64,000 nt of DNA, from assembly GCF_000472545.1 (NCBI RefSeq), contig NZ_AWZV01000007.1:167-64166 (forward strand), given 5' to 3'. Positions 34,801 to 44,931 of the stretch are shown piece by piece. Origin of the DNA: Burkholderia sp. WSM2232. GTDB taxonomy: Bacteria; Pseudomonadota; Gammaproteobacteria; Burkholderiales; Burkholderiaceae. Under the pieces are notes generated by a model. It saw only the letters and a list, made by a program, of their open reading frames with translations. It made no database searches and had not been told where the DNA came from. The translations under genes were made by a program, and so were the position numbers. How positions within the stretch are numbered: position 1 is the stretch's first letter; each line of letters begins with the position of its first letter.

Positions 34801-35322
34801 TCACTCCCGGTTCTCGTCGTCTCCTGAACTCAGCGTCATCCCTGCTGCCGGCAAAGGTAACGCCGTGCGATAGCGTACCTGCTTGAGCGCAAAGCTCGAC
34901 CGGATGTTGGCGACACCCGGAATTGTCGTCAACTGCTCGAGAATGAAACGCTCGAGACTCGGCATGTCGGGTACCACTACGCGTAACAAATAATCGGCAT
35001 CGCCCGACATCAGATAACACTCCATCACCTCGGGGCGCTTGTCGATAGCTTCCTCGAAACGGCGCAGCGCCAGCGTCACCTGCTTTTCCAGACTCACCTG
35101 AATGAACACGTTGATTCGCAGGCCCAACGGCTCGGGGTTCAGCAGTGTCACTTGCTGCTTGATAAGGCCGAGCTTTTCGAGCGCGCGCACGCGATTGAAG
35201 CAAGGCGTGGTCGACAGATTGACCGCGCGGGCCAGTTCGGCGTTCGTTATGCGAGCGTTCTGCTGCAGCTCATTGAGAATGGCGATGTCGATCCTGTCCA
35301 GCTTTCGAGTCACGGGGCTCAT
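34801..35322 (-). CDS. Lrp/AsnC-family regulator
   Basis: This is a 173-residue protein. Residues 5-65 are the AsnC helix-turn-helix ([20 protein letters not shown], then [19 protein letters not shown]). Residues 75-150 form the RAM ligand-binding fold ([48 protein letters not shown]). Members bind amino acids and control amino-acid metabolism. It is divergent from the leuCD pair, separated by 287 bases, so it is a reasonable candidate to regulate those genes. The strings [19 protein letters not shown] and the G-D-A-D-Y motif are highly typical. Confidence 0.93.
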   Translation of the reverse strand: MSPVTRKLDRIDIAILNELQQNARITNAELARAVNLSTTPCFNRVRALEKLGLIKQQVTLLNPEPLGLRINVFIQVSLEKQVTLALRRFEEAIDKRPEVMECYLMSGDADYLLRVVVPDMPSLERFILEQLTTIPGVANIRSSFALKQVRYRTALPLPAAGMTLSSGDDENRE

Positions 35323-35609
35323 GGTGGCGATATTCTAAAAAAATAAGAAAGACAGTATAAAACGAACTGCGTGACCGCTGTTTATGAGTTAAATGAGATG
35401 CACATTCCATTGCTTGCTGTGTAATCTAACGCCATCGTTTTTCGGTCGCGGAGCCTGTCATCGTGCACATGTCAGTCGTGCCTCATGGATTCGCGCGTTC
35501 GTACGTCGCCGTAAGGGCACGTCCTGCGCAGCAGTCGCTGTGCGGCCGTCCAGTCAGCAACCAACCATAAATCACCGACTGCCCGCAGTCATCACTATCC
35601 CTGCATACC

Positions 35610-37019
35610 ATGGCACAGACTCTTTACGACAAATTGTGGAACACCCATGCGGTCCACACCGAAGAAGACGGCACGACGCTTTTATATATCGACCGCCATC
35701 TACTGCATGAAGTCACCAGCCCTCAGGCATTTGAAGGGCTGAGGCTGCAGCAGCGCCCGGTATGGCGCAACAGCGCCAGCCTGGCCGTCGCAGATCACAA
35801 CGTCCCCACCACCGACCGCAGCCAGGGCATCGCCGATCCGGTTTCCAGGAAGCAGGTGGACACGCTCGACGCGAACTGCGACGTGTTCGGCATTGCCCAC
35901 TTCAAGATGAACGACATGCGTCATGGCATCGTGCACATCATCGGGCCAGAGCAGGGCGCCACGCTGCCGGGCATGACGATCGTCTGCGGCGACTCGCATA
36001 CGTCGACGCACGGCGCCTTCGGCGCACTTGCGCATGGCATCGGAACGTCGGAGGTGGAACACGTCCTGGCTACGCAAACCCTGCTGCAAAAGAAGAGCAG
36101 CAACATGCTGGTCAAGGTGGAAGGCCAACTGCCGCGAGGCTGTACGGCGAAAGACATTGTGCTTGCCATCATCGGTAAGATCGGCACCGCAGGCGGCACC
36201 GGCTATGCCATAGAGTTCGGCGGCTCGACTATTCGCGCTCTGTCGATGGAAGGTCGGATGACCGTGTGCAATATGACGATCGAGGCGGGCGCACGGGCGG
36301 GCATGGTCGCCGTCGACGACACCACGATCGAGTACCTCAAAGGTCGCCCGTTCTCGCCGACCGGTCCCGAGTGGGACAAGGCCGTCGCACGCTGGAAGCA
36401 GTTCGCCTCGGACCCGGACGCGCACTTCGACCGGGTGATCGAGGTGAATGCCGCGAACATCGTCCCGCAAGTTACGTGGGGCACGTCGCCCGAAATGGTG
36501 GCGTCGATAGACGGCCATATCCCGGATCCGGATCGCGAGAAAGATCCGGTCAAACGGGAAGCGCTCGAGCGCGCGTTGCAGTACATGGGCCTCGAGCCCA
36601 ACCAGCCGGTGGAAGCGATCAAGCCGGACAAGATTTTCATCGGTTCGTGCACGAACGCGCGCATCGAAGATATGCGCGCGGCCGCGTGGGTGGTCAGGAA
36701 GTTGGGGCGCCGCGTGGCATCCAGCGTCCGTCTGGCGATGGTCGTGCCGGGCTCTGGTCTCGTGAAAGCGCAGGCCGAACGCGAAGGTCTCGACAGGATA
36801 TTCATCGATGCAGGTTTTGAGTGGCGCGAACCGGGCTGCTCAATGTGCCTCGCCATGAACGCCGACCGGCTCGCGCCGGGCGAGCGCTGCGCATCCACGT
36901 CGAACCGCAACTTCGAAGGCCGCCAGGGGGCGGGCGGGCGTACGCACCTGGTGAGCCCCGCCATGGCCGCAGCAGCTGCTATCGAGGGCCATTTCGTCGA
37001 TATTCGCAAGCTTGCTTGA
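35610..37019 (+). CDS. leuC: 3-Isopropylmalate dehydratase large subunit
   Basis: This is 469 residues, full length. It isomerises 2- to 3-isopropylmalate in leucine synthesis. [37 protein letters not shown] and [15 protein letters not shown] supply the three cysteines of the [4Fe-4S] cluster, and HTSTHG and [10 protein letters not shown] are intact. The sequence is very close to the canonical LeuC of proteobacteria, in contrast to the divergent copy at 10092. leuB and leuA are not adjacent, and the next gene after leuD is a transporter, so this pair may be a duplicate used in a catabolic setting. No strong ribosome site precedes the ATG. Confidence 0.93.
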   Translation: MAQTLYDKLWNTHAVHTEEDGTTLLYIDRHLLHEVTSPQAFEGLRLQQRPVWRNSASLAVADHNVPTTDRSQGIADPVSRKQVDTLDANCDVFGIAHFKMNDMRHGIVHIIGPEQGATLPGMTIVCGDSHTSTHGAFGALAHGIGTSEVEHVLATQTLLQKKSSNMLVKVEGQLPRGCTAKDIVLAIIGKIGTAGGTGYAIEFGGSTIRALSMEGRMTVCNMTIEAGARAGMVAVDDTTIEYLKGRPFSPTGPEWDKAVARWKQFASDPDAHFDRVIEVNAANIVPQVTWGTSPEMVASIDGHIPDPDREKDPVKREALERALQYMGLEPNQPVEAIKPDKIFIGSCTNARIEDMRAAAWVVRKLGRRVASSVRLAMVVPGSGLVKAQAEREGLDRIFIDAGFEWREPGCSMCLAMNADRLAPGERCASTSNRNFEGRQGAGGRTHLVSPAMAAAAAIEGHFVDIRKLA

Positions 37020-37178
37020 GACACAGCTTCAGACCCGGCTTGAGACGCGGCTCTGGACGCGTCGCAACCCGGGGCTGCAATAAACGAATTCCAAATCGCC
37101 GTTGGCACCGAGTCTTCACGCGCGCTCACTGCAAACGCGCGTGGCAGGCGCCGCGGTCTTGAACAGGCATACAGCATC

Positions 37179-37832
37179 ATGGACAAATTCACCGTACACA
37201 CCGGCCTCGTCGCACCGCTCGATCGTGAAAACGTCGACACCGACGCGATCATTCCGAAGCAGTTTCTGAAGTCGATCGAGCGCACCGGTTTTGGCCTCAA
37301 CGCTTTCGACGAATCGCGCTACCTGGACCAGGGCGAACTGGGCAAAGACAACTCGAAGCGCCCACTGAACCCAGACTTCGTGCTGAACCAGCAACGCTAT
37401 CAAGGCGCGTCGATCTTGCTGACCCGTCGAAATTTCGGCTGCGGCAGTTCGCGCGAGCACGCACCCTGGGCATTACATCAGTATGGCTTTCGTGCACTGA
37501 TTGCGCCCAGCTTCGCCGATATTTTCTATAACAACTGCCTGAAGAACGGCGTGCTGCCAGTTGTCCTGAGCGAAGCGCAGGTCGATCGCCTGTTCAACGA
37601 TGTCAACGCGTTCATCGGTTTTCAGCTAACCATCGACCTGGAGAGGCAAGTGGTGTGCGGCATCGACGGCGGCAGCGAGTACCCGTTCGAAGTAGATGCA
37701 TTTCGTAAATATTGTCTTCTGCATGGCTTTGACGACATCGGTTTGACGCTGCGCCAATCGGACCGGATTCGCCAGTTCGAGTCTGGTCGGCTCGCAGAGC
37801 AACCGTGGCTCGATCTCCGGCTGGCGCGGTAA
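37179..37832 (+). CDS. leuD: 3-Isopropylmalate dehydratase small subunit
   Basis: This is 217 residues, full length. [20 protein letters not shown] shows the canonical substrate loop, [19 protein letters not shown] the cluster-facing loop, and [20 protein letters not shown] the swivel motif. It pairs with the LeuC encoded 159 bases upstream. That intergenic stretch is long for an operon and contains a GC-rich inverted repeat (CGCGCG...CGCGCG near 37120-37142), but no obvious promoter. The start [11 protein letters not shown] is typical of the family. Confidence 0.94.
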   Translation: MDKFTVHTGLVAPLDRENVDTDAIIPKQFLKSIERTGFGLNAFDESRYLDQGELGKDNSKRPLNPDFVLNQQRYQGASILLTRRNFGCGSSREHAPWALHQYGFRALIAPSFADIFYNNCLKNGVLPVVLSEAQVDRLFNDVNAFIGFQLTIDLERQVVCGIDGGSEYPFEVDAFRKYCLLHGFDDIGLTLRQSDRIRQFESGRLAEQPWLDLRLAR

Positions 37833-38101
37833 GGCGTCCGGTTTGCGCCGCGCCTCGTTTGCGGCGCCGCTGCCTTGCGCATTGCACCAGGGGCGCGGGC
37901 GCTGTCCACGCAGTTGCTCGCGTCAGTTTGACCTGTGTGATGGGGTCCGCGAATTTCTATTGTTACCGCATTTCTGACGCAACCATTTACCCCTTCCGTG
38001 TCCTTTTATCTTGAGCAAACGCGGAAGATCCGACGGCCGGCTACTAATACGCAGATCACTTGCCGGCGGCGCAATGAAGCACATTGGAGAGAGACACGCA
38101 G

Positions 38102-39415
38102 ATGGGCACGAACACGACAACGACTGTGAAGAGCATGGCACGAAAGCGCTGGTTCATCATCTTGCCAGCGGTCTTTGTGATGTACATGATCTCGTTCTTC
38201 GACCGAGTGAATGTCGGCATGGCACTGCCGTACATCGCCAAAGAGTTCGCGCTGAACCCTGTGCAATCGGGGTGGATCGGCGCCGCTTTCGCCTGGGGAT
38301 ATATCGTGACCCAACTGCTCGCCGGCTATCTGGCACTCCGGCTGGGTCCGCGACGGCTAATCGGAATCTGTCTGGTGCTGTTTGGCGGCCTATCGATGCT
38401 GACGGGTTTTGCCCGCAACTTTCAGGAGCTGCTTGCTGTCCGCTTTGCGCTGGGTCTTTCGGAAGGTCCGATCTACGCGGCTTCGGCGATGTTGCTGGCT
38501 CAGTGGTTCATCAAGTCGGAAAGAGGCCGCGCCTTCGGCATCTCGAACCTCAGCGTCGCTGCAGGCGGGTTCCTCGCCGGACCTATTTCCGCTTTGGTTC
38601 TCGCTCATCATGACTGGCGTGTCATGATGATTGTCGAAGGGCTTCCGGCGTGGATATTCTGTCTTGTATGGTTTTATGCGATCCCCCGCGGTCTCGGCGC
38701 TGCGCGATGGTTATCGAATGCCGATCGCCAAACTATTGAATATCACATTGCCGACGAACAGGCAGTGCACAAGGACAGGAACGTGGACTCATGGCTCACG
38801 ATCTTCAAGGAACCTTTTGTCTGGATGCTGGTGCTCGGGTTTGCTTGCAGTCAGATCATTCTCTACGGCCTGACACTCTGGCTTCCCACCATATTCAAGG
38901 CTAACGATCGTATCAGCAGCATGATGGTGGGTGTGCTGTCCGGCGCACCGTTTATCCTGTCGATGCTTGGCATTTACTACATTACGGACCGGTCGGACAA
39001 ACATAATCAGGAACGCCGCTGGCACGCTGCAGTACCCATGGCCGTATCGGGCATTTTGCTGATCTGCCTCGCGCTGACTCCGACGCGCCTTCTGTACACC
39101 CAGATCGCGTTGATACTCGCAGTCGGCTTCGTGCTGAAGATGCCCACGCCGCTCATCTCGTCGTACCTGACAGAAGTACTGCCGCTGCGAAAGGCGGTGC
39201 CTGCCGTGGGCCTGGTTATTGGCGGCGGAAGTTTCCTTGGTCAGTTGTTGGGCCCGTTGCTTGTCGGATACACGAAGTCCATTTCAACTAACTTTGGACC
39301 TTCGTTTATCGCGCTTGGCGTTATCGGAGTTTGCGGCGCTTTGATCCTGCTCGCGGCCCGCGGCGGCGGCAAATCCGGGTTGACGTTTCGTTCCGCGGAG
39401 TTGACCAGGCAATAG
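38102..39415 (+). CDS. MFS transporter, tartrate/phthalate-type (ACS family)
   Basis: This is a 437-residue protein with twelve predicted helices. FVMYMISFFDRVNVGMALPY is the D-R-x-N signature of the anion:cation symporter family, with GYLALRLGPRRLIG in the loop between helices 2 and 3. The cytoplasmic loop between helices 6 and 7 is about 40 residues. Relatives import tartrate, phthalate, glucarate or 4-hydroxyphenylacetate. The ATG at 38102 has GGAGAGAG at proper spacing; an upstream TTG in frame is less likely. It lies 270 bases after leuD on the same strand, so a shared role with leuCD is possible but not shown. Confidence 0.88.
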   Translation: MGTNTTTTVKSMARKRWFIILPAVFVMYMISFFDRVNVGMALPYIAKEFALNPVQSGWIGAAFAWGYIVTQLLAGYLALRLGPRRLIGICLVLFGGLSMLTGFARNFQELLAVRFALGLSEGPIYAASAMLLAQWFIKSERGRAFGISNLSVAAGGFLAGPISALVLAHHDWRVMMIVEGLPAWIFCLVWFYAIPRGLGAARWLSNADRQTIEYHIADEQAVHKDRNVDSWLTIFKEPFVWMLVLGFACSQIILYGLTLWLPTIFKANDRISSMMVGVLSGAPFILSMLGIYYITDRSDKHNQERRWHAAVPMAVSGILLICLALTPTRLLYTQIALILAVGFVLKMPTPLISSYLTEVLPLRKAVPAVGLVIGGGSFLGQLLGPLLVGYTKSISTNFGPSFIALGVIGVCGALILLAARGGGKSGLTFRSAELTRQ

Positions 39416-40082
39416 GGCTGAAGCTTAGTCTGCCTAACCATCGTGTGACGCCAACCGTCACGATTGCACAGGCCAATCCGTTCGCTCGTCGACCCGGCAG
39501 ACAGTGGGGCGCGACAAATGCGCCTCAGTGTGTATGCCGCGAAAGACCGCGACAGTCCGGCCCAGGCCGATACACAAGGCGCTGTTCTCTCAACCGGATC
39601 GAAGACCCGCACGCTTCGATCCGAGCTATTTCCCTGCTACGAGAATGTAAGTCGGGAAACTTACGAATTATGTATTCAAACATTACTGTCTGATAACGGC
39701 GCTGCAAGAAGGTTTTCACCCTGTCTTCAGTCCGGCCTGTAGAGCCCTCATCAGACTCTTCCATTAATGATATGAACCTATCGAATTTTGTGCATTATCA
39801 CAGCATCAGCGGCAAGGCGAACACGACGAAGAGCAATATGCAATCCGTCTGCATGAAGGTGGCTTGGGCGTAATGTCTGATGGCATTTAGCACCAACAGA
39901 AGCCGACATATAGTTAGGATAACGTTTCATTGAAATAGAAACGAAAGAATAAAAGTTATCAAAAGTTACTTTGTTTCACAGAACGTTAATCTCGCCGCCC
40001 GACAATTCGACCCCGCCACTAGCACGTTCAGAGTTCGCAAGAGCATAAGAAGTAGCAACGCAACTACCCCAGGGGCTCCCAC
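39416..40082. other. Long intergenic region with an AT-rich promoter zone
   Basis: About 670 bases. At 39440-39464 there is a hairpin (ATCGTGtGACG/CGTCACGAT) just after the transporter stop, without a T-run. The last 200 bases are AT-rich for this genome (TAGTTAGGATAACG, AGAATAAAAGTTATC) and probably contain the promoter of the lipoprotein genes that follow. Short frames here have no recognisable product. Confidence 0.45.
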
Positions 40083-42404
40083 ATGTCGGTCATTACTAAA
40101 CCTCGCAATACGCTTCTTCTAACCTCAATCGCGTCAGCGTGCATGCTGACCGCCTGCGGCGGCAGCGACAACAATGGTTCGTCGTCGTCCGTCGGCAGTG
40201 CACAGCCGCAGCAGACGCTAGCCGGCGTCGTTGTAGCCGCGGCCTACGTTCCGGGCAACACGACCGGCAATCCGACCATCAAGGCTGGTTATTACAGCGG
40301 CGCTACGGTGTGCTTCGACTCAAACGGCGATGGCGCGTGCGATTCGGAAACAGCTACGACGGACGCCAATGGCCATTTCACGCTGAAAACCACCGGCACC
40401 GGCCAGTTGATCGCCGACATCAGCACCAAGGCTAAAAACACCGCAAACGGCCAGACCGTCGCCAGCCACATGATTCTGCGGGCGTCCGCCGCCCAGATCG
40501 CCGACCAGGGCGCGACTAACGTCGTCATCAGCCCCATGTCAAGCGAAGTTCAGCGTCTGGTCGAAGCCAACGGCACCAGCTACGCGACCGAGAAGAACAA
40601 CCTGGCCACGCGCATGAGCGTGCCGGCACTGGGTGCGTCGTCGGTGGCAGTAACCGCATCTACCGTGCTCGGCGACCTGAACGCTATGTCGGGCGCAGCG
40701 CAGCAGTCGATGCTGTTCGAAGACAACCAGTTGGCGAACCGCTACACGTACGCGACGACCAAGTTCGACCGCCACGACCTGTACCCGGATAACCTCGCTG
40801 TGCCGGGCGGCGATCCGTCGCTAGTCGGTCTCGCTAACGTAAGCACGGCCACCGCCGTGGCGCCGGCCCAGCAGCAAACGCCGATTACGTTCGCGCAGTC
40901 GCAGCAGGCCGCATTCAACATCGAAGGGATTCCGCGCTACGACAACATCTTCATCGTGATGCTCGAGAACAAGAGTACGAACACGATTCTCGGCTCACAG
41001 TTCGCCCCGAACATCAACGCTCTGCTGGCGGCCAACAACAACTTCCCCACGTACTACGCGACCGGCAACCCGAGCGAGCCGAACTACACGGCACTCGGTG
41101 GCGCAGACGACTGGGGTATCACCGACGATAGCTGGTGGGGTTGCGGCGCGGGCGCGCCGGGCAGCGGCGCAAACGGTGCTCCGACGGACGCCGCGTTCGC
41201 CGGGGGCACCGCCTCGGATGGCGCACCGCTCGTCGCGACGGGCACTACACCGCCGCTCGACAGCGCACATCTTTCGAGCTTCGGCAGTCAAAGCTGCGCC
41301 GTCGGTTCGGTTGCGGTACACAACGTGAAGGCGCCGAGCCTGTTCACGATGATTTCGCAAGCCGGTATGAACTGGCGCACGTACAGCGAATCGATGAACC
41401 CGGGTCAGGATCCGCGCTCGGACAGCATTGCCGATTCCGCGGTGTCCGACACCTTTACTGGCCCCGGCGCGGTGGGCACGCCGTCCGCGGTTCCGGGCGG
41501 TCTGTACAAGACGAAGCACCACCCGGGCATGGCCTATCAGACCACGCGCGATCTACCGGAGTTCTACGCGGATAATCGCACGCTGTTCGGCACGCAATAC
41601 ACGGCCGCTGACTGGGCGAAGTCCACGGCCTACCCGATCCCGGCCGGCTGGAACTACGATCAGTTCAGCACCGACCTTGCAAGCGGCGATGTGGGTAACA
41701 TCAACTTCATCATGCCGGACCAGTGCGACGACATGCACAGCGTTGGTAGCGATGCCTCGTGCAAGGGCACCAACATCATCCAGCGTGGTGACGCATACGT
41801 TAAGCTGCTCGTCGACAAGATCCAGGCATCGCCGCTCTGGGCGAATCGCCAGCGCAAGGTGGCGATAGTCGTGATGTTCGACGAAGGCGGCGGCACCAGC
41901 ACCTCATGCTGCGGCTGGAATCCGACGTCCGGTAGTAGCGCTCAGCCGCTACAGCAGAACGCGGACGGCAGCTTCTCGCCGGTTGCGGCATCGCTGCTCA
42001 AGTACGGCAACGGCAACCACGGTCACGGCAACTCGATCTTTGGTGTCCTGACAAACCAGCAGACCGCGGCTCAGGGTATTACGGACAGCGATTCGTACAG
42101 CCACTTCTCGCTGGTGCGTACGCTCCAGGACATGTTCCAGATCGCCGATCCGATGCGTCCTGCCACATACCTCGCCCGTGCGAAGTACACGGAATTGTTC
42201 ATCGCGCAGAACATCCTCAACCTGCCTGAATTCGCCAGCAGCGCGGACACGCACTTCGATTCCGTTCGCCCGATGAATCACGCCTACACCATTCCGGCGG
42301 CGTACAAGCAGCGCCTTAATCCCGGTGACGTGAGCGGCACTTCGCTCGCTACCGCGCAGGTGGGTCCGGACGCGAAGCAGACCAACGTGTGGACGCAGAA
42401 GTAA
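40083..42404 (+). CDS. Exported lipoprotein phosphoesterase (AcpA/phospholipase C superfamily)
   Basis: This is a 773-residue protein. A signal sequence ends in the lipobox LTAC (MLTACGG), so it should be a lipoprotein. Residues 50-160 contain a carboxypeptidase-regulatory-like fold with a calcium-binding-style loop, CFDSNGDGACDSETATTDAN. From about residue 280 the phosphoesterase domain begins with YDNIFIVMLENKSTNTIL, then TGNPSEPNYTALGGADDW, INFIMPDQCDDMH, and VVMFDEGGGT with a cysteine pair. The catalytic pattern N-x-x-x-x-x-E-N...P-x-x-P-N-Y is that of AcpA-type acid phosphatases and non-haemolytic phospholipases C. The substrate is unknown. A cytochrome peroxidase gene follows after 195 bases containing two hairpins. 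Confidence 0.87.
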   Translation: MSVITKPRNTLLLTSIASACMLTACGGSDNNGSSSSVGSAQPQQTLAGVVVAAAYVPGNTTGNPTIKAGYYSGATVCFDSNGDGACDSETATTDANGHFTLKTTGTGQLIADISTKAKNTANGQTVASHMILRASAAQIADQGATNVVISPMSSEVQRLVEANGTSYATEKNNLATRMSVPALGASSVAVTASTVLGDLNAMSGAAQQSMLFEDNQLANRYTYATTKFDRHDLYPDNLAVPGGDPSLVGLANVSTATAVAPAQQQTPITFAQSQQAAFNIEGIPRYDNIFIVMLENKSTNTILGSQFAPNINALLAANNNFPTYYATGNPSEPNYTALGGADDWGITDDSWWGCGAGAPGSGANGAPTDAAFAGGTASDGAPLVATGTTPPLDSAHLSSFGSQSCAVGSVAVHNVKAPSLFTMISQAGMNWRTYSESMNPGQDPRSDSIADSAVSDTFTGPGAVGTPSAVPGGLYKTKHHPGMAYQTTRDLPEFYADNRTLFGTQYTAADWAKSTAYPIPAGWNYDQFSTDLASGDVGNINFIMPDQCDDMHSVGSDASCKGTNIIQRGDAYVKLLVDKIQASPLWANRQRKVAIVVMFDEGGGTSTSCCGWNPTSGSSAQPLQQNADGSFSPVAASLLKYGNGNHGHGNSIFGVLTNQQTAAQGITDSDSYSHFSLVRTLQDMFQIADPMRPATYLARAKYTELFIAQNILNLPEFASSADTHFDSVRPMNHAYTIPAAYKQRLNPGDVSGTSLATAQVGPDAKQTNVWTQK

Positions 42405-42414
42405 GCAAAGCGGA

Positions 42415-42450
42415 CGGCAGCGGGAGGCGCAATTCGGCTTCCCGCTGCCG
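42415..42450 (+). terminator. Strong hairpin after the phosphoesterase gene
   Basis: A perfect eleven-base stem, CGGCAGCGGGA paired with TCCCGCTGCCG, starts ten bases after the stop codon. No T-run follows, so it may act as an RNA-stabilising or attenuating hairpin more than as a classic terminator. Confidence 0.55.
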
Positions 42451-42483
42451 ATATGCATTCGTTCGTTAATACCAGTTGATGCA

Positions 42484-42512
42484 TGGCAGGCCACGTGTTG
42501 CGCGGCCTGCCA
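42484..42512 (+). repeat. Second hairpin before the peroxidase gene
   Basis: TGGCAGGCC pairs with GGCCTGCCA around an eleven-base loop, and the flanks ATGCA/TGCAT extend the pairing. Together with the hairpin just upstream it makes a tandem stem-loop arrangement in the 195-base gap. Confidence 0.5.
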
Positions 42513-42599
42513 GTTGCATTGTGTGACGTGCCACCTGCGTTCGCTCTCCGATACGTTGAGAACGGAGTCGTCTGAAGAGCGAACCCGCAAGGAATCGAT

Positions 42600-44069
42600 A
42601 TGCGCAAGCTTTATCTCGGCGTGCTTACGGGTGCGCTCTTATTAATCCTGGCGGGCTGTGGCGGCGGCAGCGGGGATTCGCCCCAGGCCTCGTCGAGCGA
42701 ACCACTCGGCTCCAGCCCGGACGCGACCCAGCAAGTGAAGCTGAGCGCGGCCGCTCAGGTCGGCAAGCAACTGTTCTTCGACCAGAATCTGTCGGGTGGC
42801 AAGAACATGGCATGTGCGACGTGCCACAACCCCCAATTCGCGTACGGGCCGCCCAACAGCCTGTCCGTTCAGCTCGGCTCGGATCCCTCGGTGAGCGGCC
42901 AGCGCGCGGCGCCTTCTCTGCGGTACAAATCCATGACGCCGCCGTACGACGACATCGCTGCCAACCCGGACGGCGTCACGCAAAACGCGCCGGGCGGCGG
43001 CTTCATGTGGGACGGCCGCGCCACTACGCTCGCGACGCAGGCGTCGCTGCCGCTCCTCAATCCGCTCGAAATGAATAATTCGTCTGCGGCGAACGTGGTG
43101 CACGCCGTGCAGAGCGCGTCCTATGCGCCGCTGTTCCAGCAGGCGTTTGGTGCAGGCGTGTTCTCGAATACGGATGCCGCGTTTACCGACATCGGACTGG
43201 CACTGCAGGCGTTCCAGCAAGAAGACCCGAGCTTCCAGCCGTACTCGAGCAAGTTCGACCTGTATCTGGGGAACAAGATTGGCGGCACGCTGACTGCGGC
43301 AGAACTGCGCGGACTTGCGCTCTTTAACAATACCGACAACGGCGCAGGGTGCGCAGCCTGCCACTTCGGGGGCGCGAACTTCAACGGCTCGGTCGCGTTG
43401 ATGACCGACTTCACGTATCAGGCAATTGGCGCGCCGCGCAACGACGCGCAGATTCCCGGTAATCCAAACCCGATTCCAAGCAACGCGAATAGCGCGTACT
43501 ACGACATGGGCCTGTGCGGTCCGCTCGCGACCATTCACCCGCCCGGCACCGCAAACAGCGGCGGCGGTGCGGACCAGTTTACCGGCGTCAATGTTCCAGA
43601 CCCGTACTGCGGCCGTTTCAAGGTGCCGACGCTACGCAACGTCTCGACGCGCACTGCGTTCTTCCATAACGGCGTCTTCCACTCGCTCGTGCAGGTACTG
43701 AATTTCTACAACACGCGCGATACGAACCCAGAGTACTGGTATCCGAGCACAGGTGGCGACACCAGCCAGATGGTTCAGAATCCGTCGTTTGCGCTGTTCC
43801 CGCAGGCAGCCTCGGGTGCCACGGCCGCACGTTTCAACGATCTGCCCGCGCAATTCCAGGGCAATATCGACGAAGAACTGCCGCTCGGCCAAGGGCAGAC
43901 CGATGCGGGCGGCACGACCGCGGCGGACGGCGCGCTGCCGCGCCCGGTTCACTCGGCGCCGCAAATGACGCCGCAGGACATTGCCGACGTCATTTGCTTC
44001 CTGAACACGCTGACGGACGGCTATCAACCGCCCGCTACGCCGCCGACGAGCGGTGCCTGCGTCAACTAA
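42600..44069 (+). CDS. Di-heme cytochrome c peroxidase-like lipoprotein
   Basis: This is a 489-residue protein. A signal peptide ends in a lipobox (LAGC), followed by a glycine/serine-rich linker. Two heme-attachment sites, CATCH (about residue 76) and CAACH (about 245), fit the MauG/CcpA family. GGFMWDGRATTLATQA and LRNVSTRTAFFHNGVFHSL are typical of that family, and the C-terminal PQDIADVICFLNTLTDGY is the usual closing helix. The enzyme would reduce peroxide or oxidise a partner in the periplasm. AAGGA lies before the ATG. It lies downstream of the phosphoesterase and upstream of another lipoprotein, and all three may share an operon. Confidence 0.9.
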   Translation: MRKLYLGVLTGALLLILAGCGGGSGDSPQASSSEPLGSSPDATQQVKLSAAAQVGKQLFFDQNLSGGKNMACATCHNPQFAYGPPNSLSVQLGSDPSVSGQRAAPSLRYKSMTPPYDDIAANPDGVTQNAPGGGFMWDGRATTLATQASLPLLNPLEMNNSSAANVVHAVQSASYAPLFQQAFGAGVFSNTDAAFTDIGLALQAFQQEDPSFQPYSSKFDLYLGNKIGGTLTAAELRGLALFNNTDNGAGCAACHFGGANFNGSVALMTDFTYQAIGAPRNDAQIPGNPNPIPSNANSAYYDMGLCGPLATIHPPGTANSGGGADQFTGVNVPDPYCGRFKVPTLRNVSTRTAFFHNGVFHSLVQVLNFYNTRDTNPEYWYPSTGGDTSQMVQNPSFALFPQAASGATAARFNDLPAQFQGNIDEELPLGQGQTDAGGTTAADGALPRPVHSAPQMTPQDIADVICFLNTLTDGYQPPATPPTSGACVN

Positions 44070-44223
44070 CGACGAACGGCGCAGGGCCTGGCTCACGGCC
44101 GGCCAAGCGCCGCATGTCGACCCATCTATTCGCATGTATCGCCACGCGTAACCGGTCCATAAAGCCGGCCCATCGCAACTCGATAACTTATCCAGACGTT
44201 AATCAACCAGAGCAACATAGACC

Positions 44224-44895
44224 ATGACACGACGTTCCACTGCCGCCCGCCTTGCTCTTGGCGCGCTGTCCCTGATTGCGCTTACCTTGTTCGCCGGCTG
44301 CCATGACAAGAGTCAGGACGCCAATCGCGAGAATTTCACCGCCGCCGTCAAAGGTTTCCTCGAGCACCACGGCCATCTGTGCCTCGCCAAGTACGATTGG
44401 CCGATCTACGTGACGCCCGACGATCGCGCCAACGGTACGCGCGACGCGATTCAGATGCCGGTGCTCGAAAAACTCGGCCTCGTGGCAGGCAAGGACATGC
44501 AGGTTGAACGTGTCGACGCGGACGGCAAGAAGATTACCTCCATGGCGCGGCAGTATCAGTTGACGCCAGAAGGTCAGAAGTACTATCTGCACATTCCCGA
44601 AGTGGTCGCTACCGCCGTGTCACGCGTGACGCATCCGGCCGACTTCTGCGCGGCGACCCTGACGCTCGACAAGGTGGTGGGCTGGGAAAAACCCATCCAA
44701 CTGAACGGCAAGACGGTGACCTCGGTGGTGTACACGTACAAGATCGATCCCGCGCCGTGGGCGAAAAATGCCGACGCGCAGCGCGTATTTCCGATGATCA
44801 AGCGTGTAGTCGAAGGCGCAGGCACGATGCAATTGCGCGAAGGCGTGTACCTCACGGCGCACGGCTGGGTCGCCGACGAGGTATTCCAGCGGTGA
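44224..44895 (+). CDS. Putative lipoprotein of unknown function
   Basis: This is a 223-residue protein with a twin basic start (MTRRST), a hydrophobic stretch and the lipobox LFAGC, so it is probably anchored to a membrane. The mature part is soluble, with EHHGHLCLAKYDWPIYVTPD, MPVLEKLGLVAG and SMARQYQLTPEGQKYY strings and a lone later cysteine. I do not recognise a named domain. It starts 154 bases after the peroxidase stop on the same strand, so it may be the third gene of an exported protein set. Confidence 0.7.
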   Translation: MTRRSTAARLALGALSLIALTLFAGCHDKSQDANRENFTAAVKGFLEHHGHLCLAKYDWPIYVTPDDRANGTRDAIQMPVLEKLGLVAGKDMQVERVDADGKKITSMARQYQLTPEGQKYYLHIPEVVATAVSRVTHPADFCAATLTLDKVVGWEKPIQLNGKTVTSVVYTYKIDPAPWAKNADAQRVFPMIKRVVEGAGTMQLREGVYLTAHGWVADEVFQR

Positions 44896-44931
44896 AGGCA
44901 GGGCGGCTTGATGCCGCCCACCCGCAGGCGT

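Noticed and set aside
42642..43538. A 298-codon arginine-rich frame antisense to the peroxidase gene
   Set aside because: Low-complexity shadow translation; both heme motifs lie on the plus strand.
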